Assembly: GCF_900078395.1 (NCBI RefSeq)
Contig: NZ_FKLA01000009.1
Location: 2,178,084 to 2,242,083, forward strand
From: Anaerotruncus rubiinfantis
Lineage (GTDB): Bacteria > Bacillota > Clostridia > Oscillospirales > Ruminococcaceae
Length of the DNA: 64,000 nucleotides
Direction: 5' to 3'
Position numbers and translations under genes: made by a program. Below the pieces are notes generated by a model. That model saw only the letters and a list, made by a program, of their open reading frames with translations. It searched no databases and had not been told where the DNA came from. This document shows positions 60,747-64,000 of the stretch, in pieces (position 1 is the stretch's first letter; every line of letters begins with the position of its first letter).

Positions 60747-62033
60747 TTAAAGCTGCGCCAGGATTGCCGACGTGGACTGCTCCGCGTCACGGACCACCTT
60801 TTCATAATCGAGCGTCGTATATTCCCCATCCCGATAGAGCACCCTGCCGTCGACCATTGTGAGCGTCACATCGCTCCCCTGCCCGGCATACACAAGATTG
60901 CAGGCCAGATCATGGCGCGGATGCAGATAAGGCCTATCGGTGTCAATTACGATGAGATCGGCTTTGAAGCCCTCCTTCACAAGCCCGCAGTCCTCCCTGC
61001 CCTGGGAGCACGCGCCGCCGCGGGTGGCGGCATAGAGAGCCTGCGCGGGCGTGACGACGGTTGGATCGCCGGTCACGCCTTTATAGAGAATTCCAAAGAG
61101 TTTAACCTCCTCGAGCATGTTGAGGCTGTTGTTGCTGGCTGCCCCGTCGGTTCCGATGCCGACATTGATCCCTTTTTCAAGCAGCCGCGGCACCGGACAG
61201 AAGCCGCTCGCGAGCTTGAGGTTGCTGACCGGACAGTTTGCGACAGTCACACCCTTTTCTTTCAGAATATCAAAATCTTCCCCTTCGATCCAGACGCAGT
61301 GGGCCGCCGTGGCGGGAACGTCGAACAGTCCCAAGTCGTAAAAATACCGCGCCGGGGTCTTACCGTGCCGCTCTTTGCAGGCCTCCTGTTCCGCCTTCGT
61401 TTCTGAAAGATGTACATGCATCCGAGCGCCCAGGCCTTTTACCGCTTCAGCCATCTGGCCGACCACCTTTGGAGTGGAGGTGTATTCCGCATGGATACTC
61501 ATATCGATTTTGATCCTGCCCTCCCCCGCGCCGTGATATTCCGCGTAAATCTCGCGCGCCTCCCGGTATTCGGGCAGATCCCAAAGATCGGTTTGATCAG
61601 AGCAGGTGGGGGCGATACTCAGGTTGATTTTGAGCCCGGCTTTCAAGAACGCTTCGCAGATCGCCTGTCCGCCGAAATACATATCGGTGGCCGAGGTCAC
61701 GCCGAACCGCAGCATTTCCGCCGCCGCGAGCAGCGCCCCATGGTGGATCGCCTCGTCGGTGAGCTTTGATTCAAACGGGAACACCCGGGTGTTCAGCCAG
61801 TCGGCAAGCGCCAGGTTTTCGGCGTAACCGCGCAGCAGTGTCATCGGGGAGTGGCTGTGCGCATTGACAAAGCCCGGCATCAGCAGTTTATGGTTCCCAT
61901 CATAGCATTCTCCAAAATTCTCCTGAGGACGCTTTGTTCCGATGTAGGCGATCCTTCCATCCCGGATTCCGACATACCTGTCCCTCTGATAACACATATT
62001 TTCATCAAGCAGATCGATCTTACAAAACAACAT
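60747..62033 (-). CDS. mtaD: 5'-methylthioadenosine/S-adenosylhomocysteine deaminase (amidohydrolase)
   Basis: A 428-residue amidohydrolase. Metal ligands appear in PGFVNAHSHSPMTLLRGYAEN, MHVHLSETKAEQ, AAHCVWIEGED and GTDGAASNNSLNM, the normal MtaD/SsnA-type set. It should convert methylthioadenosine to methylthioinosine (or S-adenosylhomocysteine to its inosyl analogue). It is the first gene of the salvage operon, 18 bases ahead of the phosphorylase. AAAGGAGG precedes the ATG. Confidence 0.92.
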   Translation of the reverse strand: MLFCKIDLLDENMCYQRDRYVGIRDGRIAYIGTKRPQENFGECYDGNHKLLMPGFVNAHSHSPMTLLRGYAENLALADWLNTRVFPFESKLTDEAIHHGALLAAAEMLRFGVTSATDMYFGGQAICEAFLKAGLKINLSIAPTCSDQTDLWDLPEYREAREIYAEYHGAGEGRIKIDMSIHAEYTSTPKVVGQMAEAVKGLGARMHVHLSETKAEQEACKERHGKTPARYFYDLGLFDVPATAAHCVWIEGEDFDILKEKGVTVANCPVSNLKLASGFCPVPRLLEKGINVGIGTDGAASNNSLNMLEEVKLFGILYKGVTGDPTVVTPAQALYAATRGGACSQGREDCGLVKEGFKADLIVIDTDRPYLHPRHDLACNLVYAGQGSDVTLTMVDGRVLYRDGEYTTLDYEKVVRDAEQSTSAILAQL

Positions 62034-62137
62034 CGATGCCGAACCTCCTTTTTTCTCACAGCAATAGCATAGCAGCAGGCACGAAACGCCTGCAAAAAAG
62101 CGGGACGCAAACTACACCCGCCGTTTGCCATGCGCAT

Positions 62138-62145
62138 ATTATAGC
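62138..62145 (-). promoter_or_regulatory. extended -10 promoter of the methylthioadenosine salvage operon
   Basis: Minus strand TGCTATAAT; the -35 region falls in the end of the upstream terminator and is poor. The leader also has a GCAGGC/GCCTGC hairpin (about 62077-62095). Confidence 0.55.
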
Positions 62146-62158
62146 ATGGAATGGAAAA

Positions 62159-62188
62159 AAAAGCACGCGGACATGTCCGCGTGCTTTT
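62159..62188. terminator. terminator after the DUF4340 gene
   Basis: AAAAGCACGCGGACA followed by its exact complement TGTCCGCGTGCTTTT, with a long T-run on the minus strand. Confidence 0.92.
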
Positions 62189-62190
62189 GC

Positions 62191-63591
62191 TTATTCCGCC
62201 AGGGCCGCCTGACACTTTTCAAGCAGGTCGGTCGCCTGCCTTTCCTCTGTGATGTAACTGCATTCGCCGTTCAGAATCATATAAAGGTCTCCGCTGCCGG
62301 TCGGCACAAGTTCCAGCAGATCTGAACCTCGCGACTGGTCGGCATAGGCGATTGTGATGGTCACCGCGGGGTCAAGCGTCGGGTCAATTTCTGCCTTCGG
62401 CAGTTTCGGCGGCAGCATGAGCACCTGCCGCACCAGTTCTCCAACCTTTTCCGGGGCGGCCGTTTTTCCGTTGATCGAAACAGCGCCGTGCCCGTTGAGC
62501 ACCGTATAGGTCTCTCCGCTCTGAATCTGCATCTGCCGGACCGCCGCGGTTTCAGTCGGCGGGAAGATGCTCTTTCGGGCCAGTTCGACCGTCATCGTGA
62601 GCCATGGGATGCTCGACTCGGAAACCGTGTAAACCACCGCACCGCCTTCCACCATGGCATAGCAGGCGCCGTCCGCCGTTTTTGAAGCGATCAGCCGGGT
62701 CGTCTTTCCATCGGAGGTTTTCAGCTCCAGCGCGGCCTGCGGTTCGATGAGGCCAAACCCGGAAAGCCGCCCTTCATCCGGACGGATCGCCGCCACTGCC
62801 TGCCCCGCAAGGCCAAATACGCCCTTTGCCCAGGAGTCCACATTTGCGGCTGGAAGGACTTCCTCCGCTGGAGAGGTCATCAGCCAGGTGGCTTCCGGTT
62901 TTTCCTCCGCTTCCTCGCCGCTGCCGGAGGTATCCGACGGTGCGGAGATGAGCGGCGCGGGCTGGTAGGTAAATGAAAGCGGCGATTCTCTGTTTGCCGG
63001 GTTGGTCAGCGTGACCGATTCAATCTGTATATCCTGTGTCAGCGTCGGGACAATCACTGTCGAGACAAGATCGGCCGCGCCGGTTTCAAAGGCGGACAGG
63101 CTGTCCGGCTCCATGAGGTAAAGTTTACCGTCAACCTCAGCATATTTGCCGAGGCCAGCGGGCGCGTCGCCGCCGACTTTAAGCACCACCGTTTTATCGG
63201 CCAGTACAATCTTCGCCTCTGCCGCGGCCGGGTCGAGCCCAAAATCCGCCAGATTCCCTGTTTCAGCGGAGATTTCCTGTTTTGCGGTAATCGCGGCGCA
63301 CTGGCCGAGAAGCGTGTCGATCGGGGCCTGCGCAAGCGTGATCCCATCGAGCCCCTCGACCTGCATCGTGTCTCCGCTGCGAGTGATGGCCAGCTGGCCT
63401 TTGGCATTGCGCAGTGTAACCGACTGAATATCCGCAGGCTGCGCCGCAAGCAACGTGACCTGCGGGTTGCTGGAAGCTGCCTCAGCTTCCTCATCGCCGT
63501 GCTGGAGCGCAAAGAAGAGCGCGCCGCCCAGACCGGCCAGAACAACCAGGCATATCACCAAAATTGTAACCTGTTTTTTCATTTGCGTCAC
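62191..63591 (-). CDS. DUF4340 domain protein
   Basis: A 466-residue membrane-anchored protein. One N-terminal helix (VTILVICLVVLAGLGGALFFAL) anchors an extracellular beta-rich domain with repeated DUF4340 patterns (QSVTLRNAKGQLAITRSGDTMQVEGLDG, KIVLADKTVVLKVGGDAPAGLGKYAEVDGKLYLME, LELKTSDGKTTRLIASKTADGACYAMVEGG). These proteins are encoded beside GldG-like ABC components. AAGGA precedes a GTG at 63591; an ATG 9 bases later is also possible. It follows the GldG-like gene by 9 bases. Confidence 0.87.
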   Translation of the reverse strand: MTQMKKQVTILVICLVVLAGLGGALFFALQHGDEEAEAASSNPQVTLLAAQPADIQSVTLRNAKGQLAITRSGDTMQVEGLDGITLAQAPIDTLLGQCAAITAKQEISAETGNLADFGLDPAAAEAKIVLADKTVVLKVGGDAPAGLGKYAEVDGKLYLMEPDSLSAFETGAADLVSTVIVPTLTQDIQIESVTLTNPANRESPLSFTYQPAPLISAPSDTSGSGEEAEEKPEATWLMTSPAEEVLPAANVDSWAKGVFGLAGQAVAAIRPDEGRLSGFGLIEPQAALELKTSDGKTTRLIASKTADGACYAMVEGGAVVYTVSESSIPWLTMTVELARKSIFPPTETAAVRQMQIQSGETYTVLNGHGAVSINGKTAAPEKVGELVRQVLMLPPKLPKAEIDPTLDPAVTITIAYADQSRGSDLLELVPTGSGDLYMILNGECSYITEERQATDLLEKCQAALAE

Positions 63592-63600
63592 CAGCTTTCC

Positions 63601-64000
63601 TTATCTGCGTCTTCTGCGCAGCCAGATAGAGATGCCGACAATCAATACGGCCAGTGGCAGCACGATCATCAGAAGCGCAGCGTAGATGAGGATCTCAGCC
63701 TGAGTGATCACAATGTTTCCGCCGCCCAGCACCTTCGGCGCGATCGAAATGACATTTTCGCGTTCGGTAAGGGTGTTCACAGCCGAAAGCAGATAATCCG
63801 CGTTTGAAAGCGATCCGCTTTGGAGCAGGGAATTTGTCAACACCAGTTCGGTGCCGAAAACCAGCAGATTGGATTTGGCGGCGTCCTTGGTGTAGGTGGA
63901 CATCACCGCAACCGGAATCGGCTGCCCGCTGGTTGTGATCTCATCCATCGACTGCGCATCGACCGGGGCAATACCCGCTGACTGCGCATAGGAAAGCAGC
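63601..64000 (-). CDS. GldG-family ABC-associated protein, C-terminal part (5' end outside window)
   Basis: The frame is open to the right edge, so only about 133 C-terminal residues are seen: the end of an extracellular domain (PVAVMSTYTKDAAKSNLLVFGTELVLTNSLL, NADYLLSAVNTLTERENVISIAPKVLG) and one C-terminal helix (ILIYAALLMIVLPLAVLIVGISIWLRRRRR). This layout, with a DUF4340 gene next, matches the GldG/ABC_transp_aux family of uncharacterised ABC systems. The ATPase and permease genes would lie to the right. Confidence 0.82.
   Translation of the reverse strand, partial: LLSYAQSAGIAPVDAQSMDEITTSGQPIPVAVMSTYTKDAAKSNLLVFGTELVLTNSLLQSGSLSNADYLLSAVNTLTERENVISIAPKVLGGGNIVITQAEILIYAALLMIVLPLAVLIVGISIWLRRRRR

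Noticed and set aside
1..64000. CRISPR array, tRNA, rRNA, IS element or prophage
   Set aside because: No regularly spaced repeats, cloverleaf sequences, rRNA cores, transposases, integrases or phage structural genes were found while reading.

Overview
The window looks like a chromosomal segment of an anaerobic, fairly high-GC Clostridia member, probably an Oscillospirales/Ruminococcaceae-type gut bacterium. This is inferred from the oxygen-independent (cbi) cobalamin route, a Trp T-box, a cobalamin riboswitch, ECF transporters, superoxide reductase, a membrane pyrophosphatase, a VanW protein and the strong AGGAGG-type ribosome binding sites. No rRNA, tRNA, CRISPR, IS element or phage gene was seen.

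Region 1 (1-19.2 kb, minus strand). A near-continuous tetrapyrrole/B12 supercluster reads leftward from one promoter, cobalamin riboswitch and intrinsic terminator at 18.85-19.17 kb: cbiD, cbiL, cbiF, cbiG, hemA, cbiH, a cbiJ-sirC fusion, hemC, a cobA-hemD fusion, hemB, hemL, cbiX, cbiET, cbiA (frameshifted), cobT, cobU, cobS, a second short cobU-like gene, cobC and cbiB (cut by the window edge). It takes glutamyl-tRNA to uroporphyrinogen III, then to the corrin ring and the lower-ligand steps. cbiC, cbiP, cobD and an adenosyltransferase are not visible and may lie beyond the left edge.

Region 2 (19.2-36.3 kb). This is a mosaic of housekeeping and accessory units: an amidase-like protein, a purine-type NCS2 permease, a DUF6323/DUF6179-like gene pair, a pyrophosphate-driven ion pump, a three-gene vanW/adenylase/carrier-protein operon, PRPP synthetase, several very small proteins, superoxide reductase, a P1 peptidase with an ECF S component and type III pantothenate kinase, and a BirA-controlled birA-bioY-DUF1284 operon with a perfect 38-bp BirA palindrome.

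Region 3 (36.4-45.2 kb). A visibly more AT-rich catabolic island consists of a LacI-family repressor and, divergently, a CitE-like lyase, a split transketolase, a TRAP transporter (P, Q, M) and a CoA-acylating aldehyde dehydrogenase. A LacI-type operator lies just after the predicted start site. The substrate cannot be named; this is the best candidate for an undescribed pathway.

Region 4 (45.2-64 kb). It contains an LpdD-like small protein, a secreted repeat protein, an unrecognised 303-residue protein, a TetR/RND/large secreted partner unit, a DUF362 ferredoxin protein, a Trp T-box-controlled TrpP-type ECF transporter with its own A, A and T subunits, an operon for methylthioadenosine salvage by the deaminase route (mtaD, nucleoside phosphorylase, mtnA), and the end of a GldG/DUF4340 ABC-associated operon running off the right edge.
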